Shown piece by piece: positions 39,501-49,547 of a DNA stretch of 64,000 nt. The DNA comes from Daucus carota subsp. sativus (taxonomy: Eukaryota > Streptophyta > Magnoliopsida > Apiales > Apiaceae): positions 41,166,689-41,230,688 of the forward strand of contig NC_030381.2 of NCBI RefSeq assembly GCF_001625215.2, read 5' to 3'. The notes beneath the pieces were generated by a model. It was given only the letters and a program-made list of their open reading frames with translations. It did not search any database and was not told the DNA's origin. The position numbers and the translations under genes were made by a program. The number at the start of each line of letters is the position of its first letter. Position 1 is the first letter of the stretch.

Positions 39501-41035
39501 GAGAAGGCCAAAAAAGAGTACTTCCGACCACATAAATAGAATCCTTCAGATATGATATCCTTCATTCTCCTAAACACTGAGGTTTTTTGGGGATTCAAAG
39601 TTGATGTGATTTCTCTCACAATAAGAGCAGGATAGTAAGTGACAACATTCTTATTTAGGGTCTGCATGCCATCATCCATGAAGGTAACCCGTAAAAATCG
39701 ATCAGCAAGCAATTTATAGTGTCTAAGAACCCTATTTGAAAGTTCAACTTCTGGTGGAAGACAGTAAGCTCTTGTTGGGGTGATGATTAACCTTCTAACT
39801 TCAACAATATCATCCAACTCTCTGGTTCTTAGAAGCTTAGGATTTTTCAGCAACCTATCCTGATCATTTTTCAATCTTTTACATGCATTAAAATCAGGAC
39901 GCTTGGCAGAACATATATGTTTCAGCGCGGCTATATTTACTTCCTCCTTTTGGGATTTCAGTAAATTAAAGAACTGGTCCGACAATGTGTGCAGATTGAA
40001 TATGCCTTTATGCAGTAAAGCATTCACTAGGAACAAGATTTTAAAGTTAATACCTTCCTTAAAATGTATACAATATAATGGATCATGCAAGCGCATCCCA
40101 AAATCAGGTTCATCTTGGACAGTAAGTCGTGTCTGCAAATCTTCGATAGAAACCCTTTGCTCTTTCAGGTATTGCATAGTTTTCCTCAGCTTCATTCCGT
40201 AGCGTGGTTGGATCAGTATTCGATATTCACTACACCGCCCGATGGCACCACATGCAGTAAAATCTGTGGTCCGAATCCAAGGATCATCATCGTCCAAAAT
40301 ATCAAATGGAACTGATTCTTTAATATCATCATCTGCGGTTCTATAGTACAACTTCGGAGAGGACTCCAAATGCAGCAATACAATTAAGTGTGTTGTATCT
40401 TTATAATTCTTTATCCATCGAATGTCTCTAACCAAGAATTCGACCTTATAGTTACACTTTATTACAGAATGGTTTCGAAAACCCAGGAAAGAAAAAGCAG
40501 TATCCCTCGTAAGAAGAAACTTGCAAGTTCCATCAAAGGGGTCCACAAGAAAATCTGCACCAGTAGGAGGGCCTCTCCAGGCAACAAAAAACTCATCTTT
40601 GCTAACCCGGCTCCCAATCTCAATACGGACATCTGGTAACTTGAAGGGCGCCTTGTTTCTTCTCATCTGATTCATGCGATGTGGATTTCCAGCCCCTAAT
40701 CTGACTCTTAAAGGATTTTTATCCAGTATAAGCTCTGAACGCCCTGAAGCATCGGCGGCTGATTGTGCCGAATCAGGGATTGCAAAATGCACAAACGCAT
40801 GAGGTATCAAGTTCTCATATGAATTTAGTCTTTTACTTTTTTCAGTGTCAATTTCAGAATCTGGAATTGGATATGCCTCGTTAGGTGTTGAAGAGGTCTT
40901 TAATCTACATCTCCAAACAACCCCCACATTATTTTCAAAGTACTCTAGGAGGGCCATTGCAGTTGTAGAAAAATCAAACCCACCAACACTAATTTGAGTA
41001 ACAACCAAATTCCTTTCACTTTCTTCAGAACCCAT
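36536..41035 (-). CDS. RDR6: RNA-dependent RNA polymerase 6 (RDR6/SGS2/SDE1)
   Basis: Two coding exons: 38318-41035 (906 codons) and 36536-37420 (295 codons including stop), joined in phase 0 at ...NIKLQ|DVADFFAKN, giving 1,200 residues. Arabidopsis RDR6 has 1,196. The start MGSEESERNLVVTQISVGGF matches RDR6 closely and differs from RDR1 and RDR2. RDR6 copies cleaved or aberrant RNA into dsRNA for DCL4/DCL2, making tasiRNAs and secondary siRNAs with SGS3, in transgene silencing, antiviral defence and leaf development. The catalytic metal-binding motif is DLDGD at about 864-868 in EASGSDLDGDLYF. Other conserved blocks are RSAWFFAGDQ, KCAARMGLCFSSTYATV, DGIGKIS, SWTRFQPGFLNRQIITLL and CNAHVVHADSSDYGAMDE. 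A 5'-UTR intron (41047-42057) has good signals. The gene looks intact. Confidence 0.95.
37421..38317 (-). other. RDR6 coding intron
   Basis: An 897-bp GT-AG intron at the position expected for plant RDR6. No embedded element seen. Confidence 0.75.
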
Positions 41036-41046
41036 TCTTTTAACCC

Positions 41047-42057
41047 CTGCAACTACAAACCACGATCCTCTGAGATTCGATCTTTAATTTGACCTGGCAC
41101 GAAAGGCAACATACACTATTTATAATTTATAATAATGTTTACTTCCTTGATGTCAAGCTCTAGTCTTTACACATACATACATTTGTTAATTGATAACTTA
41201 CACACACATTTAATCTTTTTAATGGATACAAGAGGATAAATAACAGTACTGTCGTAGCAAACTAAACAACCAAACTACATAAAAAAATAAGGTTCAGCAT
41301 GAACTTATAAAAATAGCCTAGAGATGAAGCATAAAACTAAAAGACAAACTTTCTTCAATCCAGAGCATTTAATAATCTCAACACAGCATAAGCAAGCAAA
41401 ACTTCAGTCAATGAAATTAAGAACAAGAATATACATAAATTACTTAATTACAAATGGTCTTCATCTTGATAAGTAACTGATGTAGAGTACAATGCAGACT
41501 ATCAGTAGCATAAAAAGTAGATTTACTTACAATAGTATGACGGAAATAATCAATCACAAAAATCTCCAACAAGAAGTAAAATAAACAAGATATGTCTTTA
41601 ACTTTAACAAACATTAAGCATATGTAAACACAACAATTTGAAAAGAAGAATACCAACAAAGAAATTATATACATAAAGTTCGAGCATCAAATAATTTCAA
41701 ACATAACCAGAAAACCATAAACTGCAAAACTCTACAACAAAAATACAAAAAACACATTCCAACAAATGTGGCCATTAAGTTAACTTCCATATAAAAAAGA
41801 CCCAATATATCTAAACCCTTGTAACATCATCCAAACCGTTATAACAACAATGAGAGTGGTCAATTACATGATAAATTGTTTCCACATCAAATTAACAGTT
41901 TTCAAGGGTGACCCAGAAGTGATCAAGTAAAGAACTTTATCATTAAGCAATCAACACAGTCATACATAATAAAAACAAGAAATCAAAAACAGTACAACTT
42001 CAAGAACTATAAACCCACATAAGAACTATCATAAATACACATATGTATACAAAATAC
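41047..42057 (-). other. RDR6 5'-UTR intron (inferred)
   Basis: Donor aagaag|gtattt at 42058/42057 and acceptor gttgcag|ggg at 41047/41046, 11 bases upstream of the ATG. The exon beyond the donor is a CT-rich leader (about 42058-42115: repeated tctctttctc on the minus strand), typical of a plant 5' UTR. Inference from splice signals. Confidence 0.65.
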
Positions 42058-42120
42058 CTTCTTGAGTTGATCATTCAACAAAACACAAGCCCGTTTGAGA
42101 GAAAGAGAAAGAGATGAGAT

Positions 42121-43267
42121 GAAACCCACTATTTCTTTCTCTTATGGCCTTATGGGGTGTTTTTCACTTTTTAAAATTTCTTAATAAAGATTTCCTTACA
42201 GAGGAAATATTGAAATAATAATAATAATATATGAATATATGAATAAGAAAAGTGTGTTTATCTTCACGCGGGAAGTAGGACAAGAATAATTTAGGAAAAG
42301 AAAAAGTAGGACAAGAATAAAGTGGAAAGAATGATTTTTCAATTTCTTGCGATTATTAAGTGGATACTCATCTATATTAGAACTTCTTGTAAACATGTTT
42401 AATGTTAAGGTTTATTTAAAAGAATTTTACAAATATAATAACAAATTTCTTAAATTGTCCTAATATTATTTTGGCTATGACCACTCTGTTTTATAGTTTA
42501 TTTGGTATTATTAATTTTTTTAAGTTTAATGAATATTGTTGGTAATTTGAATATTTATATGTATTTTATTAGAAAATATAGATAAAAATTAGGTAGGTTA
42601 GTAACAAATTCAACACTCACTCGTATTGTTCAATAGAATCAAGGTTACTCATCTCGACTCACTAAATCAATTGATCATCTTTACCTTCTTCCCATTTTTA
42701 ACATATTTCATGACTCGTCTGCTAGCATAAATTCTTTTTTAAAGTAAGCAGCGTATAAAATTAGGAAATAAGAAACTAGACATTATCTTTATATGCTTTA
42801 CAATGATAATGGTATATATACACACACACACTAAAGGAGTGGCCAATATATAATCATAATTGATGTATTTCAAAAACTTGAGAGTGTGATAAATGAATTG
42901 AATTTATTTTACGAATGAACTGGATTTTTTTTATGGAGGTAACCTATTTGAGATGAATGAAATGAAATTTAAAAACGTGAATAAAATAGTTACTATCAAA
43001 AAATAGAAGAATGTATGTCTTATGGATATTATAAAAAAATTAAAAAAAGTTAATTACTACGATGTATCTATATCATTACTTCATTTTAGTGAGGCAAGTA
43101 AAATTTCATGGAGATATATTACTTACTAATATTTTTGAAACAATTTCAGTGAAAAATTTGATAATTGACCCAAAATTAAAACAATCAAGTTATTGTAATT
43201 TATTTTAAAAGTATGATTTACGGAAAGAAGAATTAAAGAAACAAACCATCTAAATTAACTAAATAAA
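42121..43267. other. RDR6 promoter side and intergenic spacer
   Basis: AT-rich, no coding region or element ends recognised. The RDR6 promoter should lie in the first few hundred bases; no specific regulatory motif is claimed. Confidence 0.4.
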
Positions 43268-44052
43268 GAGTTAATTGTAAATTCCACCCCTGCACTTAGG
43301 TACAAACACACTTTAGTATACATACTTTTGAAAATTGCATTTCGCATCACCTTGCTATTTAGTGCTATGTAATATACACTTTTTCCACCCATTTCCGTTA
43401 AATATCCACGTTACCGTCAATCTAGTAAGGGGTAAATTAGGAATACTATTTTTTAACAATCTTTTTCCCCATATATATCTAGGGATATGATCAAATAAAA
43501 ACTTTTTTAAGTTACAAACCTTTTTTTGAATTTTTTCTATTCTCTCAACCTGTTGATCCTTAGTTATAGAAAGTATCCATGTTGAAAATTATTGAAAAAA
43601 CATCAATATTTTAAAAATAACACACAGATAAATCGTGCATTCATCACATTCGTAAATGGGGTTCAACATTAGGTGTAGAACATCAATCATCATTGTGTTG
43701 AATATATTTATAGAGATGCTTAAACTATACCTCTGGAGTTTGGTTAGCGTCTAGAAAGATAAATATTGGTTATATAATACGTTTAACTTAGTTCTTATAT
43801 TGAAAAACTAGTTTATGTATTTCTCCAACACAATTTTAATCGATGTTCAACAAAATATCTTTAAAAAATGTTGAACTCAAGTTATATATGTGTTGAACAA
43901 GAAAAGTTTGTAAGTTTGTACCAGAACCCTCCCCTATATACTGCCCTAACTAATATTTACTTTTGCCTTACTGTATATCTGCCCTAATTAGTTATTAATT
44001 GCCCTACTGCAAATATAATGGGTATGTATCCGAGAGTTAGGCTCATGAGAGT

Positions 44053-44247
44053 CGATACAAAGGATACTACCGCCATGGATCCAGTCATGGGTATGGTGTT
44101 TATAGCTCTCGTACAGGTGATAGTTATGTAGGGGAGTGGTTTAATGGACAGAGTCATGGAACTGGAGTGCAGACTTGTTACGATGGGTGTTTTTATGTTG
44201 GTGAATTTAATTATGGTTTAAAATATGGGATTGGTGGTTACCATTTC
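44053..44247 (+). pseudogene. Captured MORN-repeat gene fragment
   Basis: An open stretch of 65 codons reads RYKGYYRHGSSHGYGVYS, then GDSYVGEWFNGQSHGTGVQT and CYDGCFYVGEFNYGLKYGIG. These are about two and a half MORN repeats (YxGxxxxGxxHGxGxx). They resemble the tandem MORN region of plant proteins often labelled SET7/9-like, where the sequence VYAGEWSNGQSHGCGVHT is typical. There is no start, no flanking exon and no continuation on either side, so it is a fragment carried by the MULE rather than a gene. Confidence 0.75.
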
Positions 44248-44259
44248 ACGAGAGATTTC

Positions 44260-44313
44260 TGTAAAATAATTTTCATTGCTAGAAATTGTAAAATAATTTT
44301 CATTGCTAGAAAT
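44260..44313. repeat. 27-bp tandem duplication inside the Pack-MULE
   Basis: Two near-identical copies of tgtaaaataattttcattgc plus 7 bases lie head to tail directly after the MORN fragment. Confidence 0.85.
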
Positions 44314-44794
44314 CGTTAATGGCTTTTGGTTACGTATCTGTAAAGTAGAAGTGGGTCTAGGTTTTTTTTATACCACAAGTGCCTTTAAATTTTTAATGGC
44401 AGCGTTAACTTTTAACGGAAAGGGTGTATATTGCGGCGCAAAATAGTAAGTGGATGCGAAATGTAATTTAGAAAAATATGTGTACTAAAGTGTGTTTGGA
44501 CTCAAGTGTACGGGTGCAATTTGCAATTAACTCTCAAATAAATAAAGAGAAATTCATAATCAACTGGAAATAAGTTAAAATAATTTCTTATTATCAAATA
44601 TCTAATAGGCGACACAAACAATGACAATACATGATTATCTGAAACTTTTGACATCATTAATCAAGATTAACACAAATATCAAATTTCAGGGAAATTACCA
44701 AAAACTGTATCAACAAAACTATAAATAAATTTATAAATCTATAACAACAAAAAAATAAGATATTTTAAAGTTTATATTAGATGATCAATTAAGA

Positions 44795-44795
<1 letters not shown>

Positions 44796-44861
<66 letters not shown>
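44796..44861. repeat. (AT)n microsatellite
   Basis: About 65 bp of uninterrupted AT dinucleotide, the longest in the window. Confidence 0.95.
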
Positions 44862-44863
<2 letters not shown>

Positions 44864-45158
44864 ATACCCGATCTAATTCAAATTAGAACAAATATTTAGC
44901 CGCGTTTTTTCATATTTTGACAAATTCATATTTTATATTAACATAAACACAAATAATTATATGCGTTTCTTCAAAACAAACTTAAATAAATAAAGGGAAA
45001 AAATATCATGACAATCAAGTTTTAATAATACAGAAAAGTATAACTTTACCATCTATAAAAATATGAATAGATTCATAAATCAATTGATAAATCGTAACTC
45101 TACCCATTAATATATCAGCAGATCTATCAATCTATTATTACGATAAACATAAGAATTT

Positions 45159-45197
45159 ATATCTAATATATAAATCAACGATTTATATATTAGATAT
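45159..45197. repeat. Perfect 18-bp inverted repeat (hairpin)
   Basis: Arm atatctaatatataaatc (45159-45176), loop aac, and the exact reverse complement at 45180-45197. It sits exactly at the 5' junction of the LINE fragment. Copy B of the surrounding duplication lacks the second arm. Confidence 0.85.
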
Positions 45198-45813
45198 ATC
45201 TCCTAGAGGGTGTTCCACTGGAGCATGAGTTCATTGTTCAGCAACTTAATCAACGAAAAGCAGACCCTAACTTTGATTTGGAACCCTCTCTGTGCGATAA
45301 TAACGCAAACGCTCTTGCTGAATATCTAGCGGACTATGGTGCTCATAACTTCAAGGTAATGGTAGTGATTGCACATCCTTTTGGTAGAATCTTTGAGTTG
45401 TGGTGCTTGGATATGGGGCTAGGGTCTTCTGATCAACGCTTTATGGCTGTGCATGAGGCGGATCTTGCTCCTGCAGTGGAAGATGGGGTGGATGCTCAGG
45501 CTCCGATGGTGGACAACGATGTCCAGGATGGTCAGGAGATTCTTGCTGGTGATGGCGGAGTGGGGATTGTCGAGATGATTAACTAGCTAGTGTTTTGATG
45601 TTTTCAAGGAATATGGAAGGGCTGCTGATATGCATGGGGTTTCTTCTAGGAATAGTAATATATCAGTCTGCATAGTTTCATGTAGTTTTGGGAATCGTCA
45701 TTTTGTCTGCATGCTTGTAGTAGTTTGATTGTTTAGATTGGGACTGGTAATGCTTCTGGATGTATTAAGTTCATTATCTATATATATTCTATTTTGCTTT
45801 TCAAAAAAAAAAA
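45198..45813 (+). mobile_element. 5'-truncated LINE (non-LTR) tail with poly(A)
   Basis: An open frame from about 45198 to the stop near 45586 includes DPNFDLEPSLCDNNANALAE and YLADYGAHNFKVMVVIAHPF, resembling the C-terminal end of plant LINE ORF2 (end of the RNase H-like region, with the NANALAEYLA helix). About 215 bp of non-coding sequence follow, ending in an A-run at 45803-45813. Truncation at the 5' side plus poly(A) at the 3' side is the usual LINE form. A clean target duplication was not found. Confidence 0.65.
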
Positions 45814-45826
45814 GTAATAAATTTAG

Positions 45827-46514
45827 GAGTTAATTGCAATTGGCACCCTTTGGTTTCAGCATATGCACATTGCACTTAATAATTTTGAAAAATACACTTT
45901 GCAGCCCCAGATTTTTAACCCCTAGACACTTTGCACCCTTTCCGTTAATTTCTGCCGTTACCGTTAATTTTTGCAGGAGCATTTTGGGAATTTAATTATA
46001 TTTAATTAAAAATCAGACCTTTCTTTAAATTTTTTGACCATCTAAACGATATTTTTCAGAAAAACTTAAAGAACGAAAGTTGTAGAGAATAAAAAGATCT
46101 TCTTAAAACTATAAGGTTCGAAATTTTCGTAATTATTTTTATAATTATTCTAAAAAAAATTCAAAAATTAGCTATCTTGTAAAAATGAACAATCGTTTTT
46201 AAATAATTATTTAAATTTTGAACGTTATTGTTCTAAAAAGATCTTTTTATTCTCTACAACTTTCGTTCTTTAAGTTTTTCCAAAAAATATCGTTTAGATG
46301 GTCTGAAAATTTAAATAAATGTCTGATTTTAATTAAATATAATTATATTTCCAAAAATGCCCCTGGAAAAGTTAACGGTAACGGCAGAAATTAACGGAAA
46401 GGGTGCAAAGTGTCTACGGGTTAAAAGTCTGGGGCTGCAAAGTGTATTTTCCAAAACTATTAGGTGCAATGTGCAATATGCTGAAACCAAAGGGGTGCCA
46501 ATTGCAATTAACTC
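45827..46514. mobile_element. Foldback Mutator-like MITE
   Basis: A 688-bp near-palindrome: two arms of about 280 bp (45827-46105 and 46230-46514) around a roughly 120-bp AT-rich centre. Both ends are gagttaattgcaatt-type. The target duplication taaatttag (45818-45826) and taaatttaa (46515-46523) matches at 8 of 9, the Mutator size. The arms carry ccctttccgttaatttctgc, resembling the arms of the Pack-MULE at 43268-44533, so the two belong to one broad group. There is no coding capacity. Confidence 0.85.
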
Positions 46515-46950
46515 TAAATTTAATTTTAAGAATACAAAGAGAGTGATGATATCATAGAAGGCGGTGGTGTGCAAATGATAAAAAAAGAAGTGAATCAATT
46601 GAATCTTGAAGATGAGTAATAATTAATATGACATGTGTAAATATTGTACTCATATGGTATTTTATAAGATAGAGATACTAAATTATGCATTTCGCAAATA
46701 TAAAGTTTTAAGAATCAGGAAAAAAGAATTGATCAAAATAATCAAGTTTCACTATCATCGACAAAGCATAACTTTACCATCTACAAAATATCAACAAATT
46801 CACAAATCAATCGATAAAGTGTAACTCTACCATCTAAAATATCAATAGATCTATCAATCAATGATATGAAAAACATAGCGATTCAGATTCAAGTATATAA
46901 ATCAACGATTAAATATTGTAAAATTTTAATTTTAAGAAAATAAAGAGAAC

Positions 46951-47056
46951 GGCGATACCTGAAGAAGGCGGCGGTGTGCGAACGATGGAGAACGAAGGTG
47001 AATGGCGATACCTGAAGAAGGCGGCGGTGTGCGAACGATAGAGAACGAAGGTGAAT
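46951..47056. repeat. 53-bp tandem repeat x2
   Basis: The unit beginning ggcgatacctgaagaaggcg is present at 46951-47003 and 47004-47056 with one difference (gatgg versus gatag). It is GC-richer than its surroundings. It lies inside copy B of the larger duplication. Confidence 0.92.
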
Positions 47057-47160
47057 TGTGTAAATAATGAAGATAGTAATTAAAATGACATGAGCAAATA
47101 TTGTATTCACATTGTATTTGAAAAGATAAAAATATTGAACCATATACACGGTGATTTCCC

Positions 47161-47374
47161 AAGATTTATTCATTTTCTAAAATTAGAATAAGGTATATTT
47201 ATATTAAATTTCATTCTCTTATATTTAAATAAAATTGTTAGCACAATGTATTTGGAATTGTTCATGTGTATAATTAAATTATTCGGATGTATACGATTCA
47301 TGTGTTGTTAGCATTTAATATTTCATTATTTAATTTATCAAATTATGTATAAAAGTATAAATTTAAATTTGAGA

Positions 47375-47405
<31 letters not shown>

Positions 47406-48137
47406 TTATTAGAATTCATAAGTTGATAATAATCCAACTTTGAGTAATAGCATTTAGTGAAAATGTTAAGAATATGTTATGCTTGATAATGCAAAAAATA
47501 CTTAATTATTTTTCTTAAGTCATTTTCATGTAGCTAATCAATGAATGACATATGCCCGTTTGTTTAAGAGACATAGAAACTGTTTCTAACTTCTGCTTTT
47601 CTTGATCCATTTGTGTAAATAAATAGAAGCATTTTTAAAAAATTGAGAATGCTAGCTTCTTCTCATATATTCTAATTCTTATCCAAACATTTTATTAACT
47701 TATTTACTTTAATAAAAATCACTTATTTTAAATTTGTCCAAACAATCTTATAAAATTGAAATGAGGAATCGGGTTAAGGCATGAGTTTAAGATTCTCATG
47801 AACCAAAAGGAACCCCTACTTATAATAAACACCAGCATCAAAATGTTAATAACACGGAAGGCAAGTTGACTCGAGCTTCCAATGTGCTGCATCGTTAAAA
47901 TACTTGATTTCAGCTCTAAGGAAAACATATAAACAGAGCTTCAATTATCAGCGCATAGCAATCCATGAATCCAATGTACATATTAGAGTTATACATAAAA
48001 GATACTTCATGTTTAGCTTGCATTCTTTCCTTACGAATCTCATCAACAATAATATTGTTGCTCTGTATCACTTAACCATCACACCAATCGCGATATTCAC
48101 GACATTCGTGATCATCGATATACTTTAGTCATCTGTT
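47161..48137. other. Intergenic spacer / 3' flank of the DnaJ-zinc-finger gene
   Basis: AT-rich, with a short (AT)n run at 47374-47402. No gene recognised; the last 200-300 bases are probably the 3' UTR of the minus-strand gene. Confidence 0.4.
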
Positions 48138-49547
48138 CTAGGGATCAAATGTGTTCATGAATCCCCCAACAAAACCAGCTCCACTACAGTTCCCACACAA
48201 CATGTCTTTCTTTCCGCTGCAACCAAATCAACCGTTTTGTTAGAAATAGCTGTACTTGGTTCATTATCACTACTACTATCAAAAGTTGATCAAAAATTAT
48301 CTTAAAACGATTAGGATTCTGCCCCCCTTGATTCTTTTTATTTGTGACAGATGGTTTGACACACATTTTAAGACTCCTATAAATTATACTTTCAAAGTTT
48401 TTTTTTTTTGGTTTTTTTTTAAAAATAAGTTATGAAACTAAAATTTATATACATCTTAAAATGTAGTCCAGCTGTAAAAAAAATCGTAGAAAAATGGGCG
48501 GGATGCTGGGAGTAGTTACCCGCAAAGCCAACATGATTCACCAGCTTTAAACTGTCCATTGAAATGGTCTACGGAGTTAACACCGTCACCTTTGCACTGA
48601 GAGCACAAAACGGCGCCTGTGATTGAAATTAATTTCATCAAAAAGCCGAAATAAGGAATTTCATCATTAAGTTGTTCTTTATCCATAAATTCCTAGTAAT
48701 AAAAGTGAAATTGTGACTCAGAACATCTCTTATACTAAAACAACGTGATTGTATATTAGAGCGAGTAACAGATGCACATCAGATGTTATTTTGTCGTCAT
48801 CACTCATAACATATTAAGATTGGGGACACCCGGTTACAAGTAGCCACGGCTACCAGTTATATAGCAAATAATATTGCTTGTAGAAAGCTAAGAAGGTCGA
48901 TTATTGATTTAAAGTAGGGTCTGGTTCCCTGACATATGTATGTTAGTAATATACGATTCCGAGACAGATTAACCCTAAGTTTTTGATATATATACACGGG
49001 ATGCTACAGTATTATTCAGCGAAAAAATTGCCTCATTTTAGGATTTTTGATGTCCAAGACGTATGCTATTATCATTCCTATGTTCTCTGTATTTACCAAG
49101 GTTTTCTATTACATTTATCTAGTTCCGGCTAACAATTTTATAGAACTTCTTACAGTTGATTCGACAAGGATTCAATTTATGGAAATCAGATTGATGATAC
49201 TAAAAACTACTGACATAGTCTTACCATTACCGTCGCAGTCCCCACATATAACACTATTCTTCTTTGTATCTTGATCACTATTTGTAGCCTAAACAATTCA
49301 GACAATGATCAAACAAAGTTCACCCAACAAAATCATGATAAAAATGTTAAAAATAGCTGTAATTTTACTGACAAGTGAAGCAGAGTGCAGTTCTGACCTT
49401 GGCTTTTACGCTACTGAACTTAACCGTCCCACGAAGCTTCTGATTGATAAAATTGGCTCTGCAGAAACAAGAAGATGTCGAGAGACCTGGTCTGTGTGCA
49501 ACTATAGCATCAATATGTACATACAATTGAGTAGTGGATGCTGCCAT
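48138..49547 (-). CDS. Plastid-type DnaJ cysteine-rich (BSD2-like) zinc-finger protein
   Basis: Four exons: 49398-49547, 49225-49288, 48520-48616, 48138-48216. All have GT-AG introns and consistent phases, giving 129 residues. Residues 1-50 (MAASTTQLYVHIDAIVAHRP...) are Ser/Thr/Arg-rich with few acids, like a chloroplast transit peptide. The mature part has four CxxC pairs: CGDCDGNG, CSQCKGDG, CWLCGGK and CGNCSGAG, the DnaJ-type zinc-binding fold without a J domain. It ends GGFMNTFDP. Arabidopsis has several small plastid proteins of this kind (BSD2 and relatives), which act as chaperones or thiol/disulfide factors for photosynthetic complexes. Which one this is cannot be decided here. Confidence 0.82.
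48365..48515. mobile_element. Possible decayed family-A MITE in intron 3
   Basis: The stretch ttttaagactcctataaatt ... aaaataagttatgaaactaa ... catcttaaaatg resembles the interior of the Stowaway MITEs at 1386 and 63201. The right edge has gggatgctgggag. No intact ends; tentative. Confidence 0.3.

Larger units (their letters stand above)
43268..44533. mobile_element. Pack-MULE-like element carrying a MORN-repeat gene fragment
   Basis: Terminal inverted repeats: gagttaattgtaaattccac at the left and gtgcaatttgcaattaactc at the right, extending inward over at least 130 bp as diverged arms (left ccgttaaatatccacgttacc; right aacgttaacttttaacggaa). The flanks ctaaataaa (43259-43267) and tcaaataaa (44534-44542) match at 7 of 9 positions, as for an aged 9-bp Mutator target duplication. 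There is no transposase. The interior holds a fragment of a host MORN-repeat gene at 44053-44247. Non-autonomous MULEs that carry host gene pieces are known as Pack-MULEs. Confidence 0.72.
44940..47160. repeat. Old tandem duplication; first copy split by LINE and MULE insertions
   Basis: Copy A is 44940-45180 plus 46515-46690; copy B is about 46690-47160. The same landmarks occur in the same order in both: tataactttaccatct, cataaatcaattgataaa, agatctatcaatc, tataaatcaacgatt, aattttaagaa, aaggcggtggtgtgc, aaatattgta and so on. In A, the landmarks after aatcaacgatt resume only beyond the LINE tail (ends 45813) and foldback MULE (ends 46514). The unit does not resemble a gene and is not classified. 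Confidence 0.65.

Noticed and set aside
36536-41035. RDR1 as the identity of the polymerase
   Set aside because: The N-terminus (VVTQISVGGF, VGVVWRCRLKTS), the length of 1,200 residues and the two-exon coding structure fit RDR6; RDR1 is about 1,110 residues with a different start.
45278-45586. 102-codon ORF as a host gene
   Set aside because: It is in frame with upstream codons, resembles a LINE ORF2 end and is followed by a LINE-type 3' tail with poly(A).
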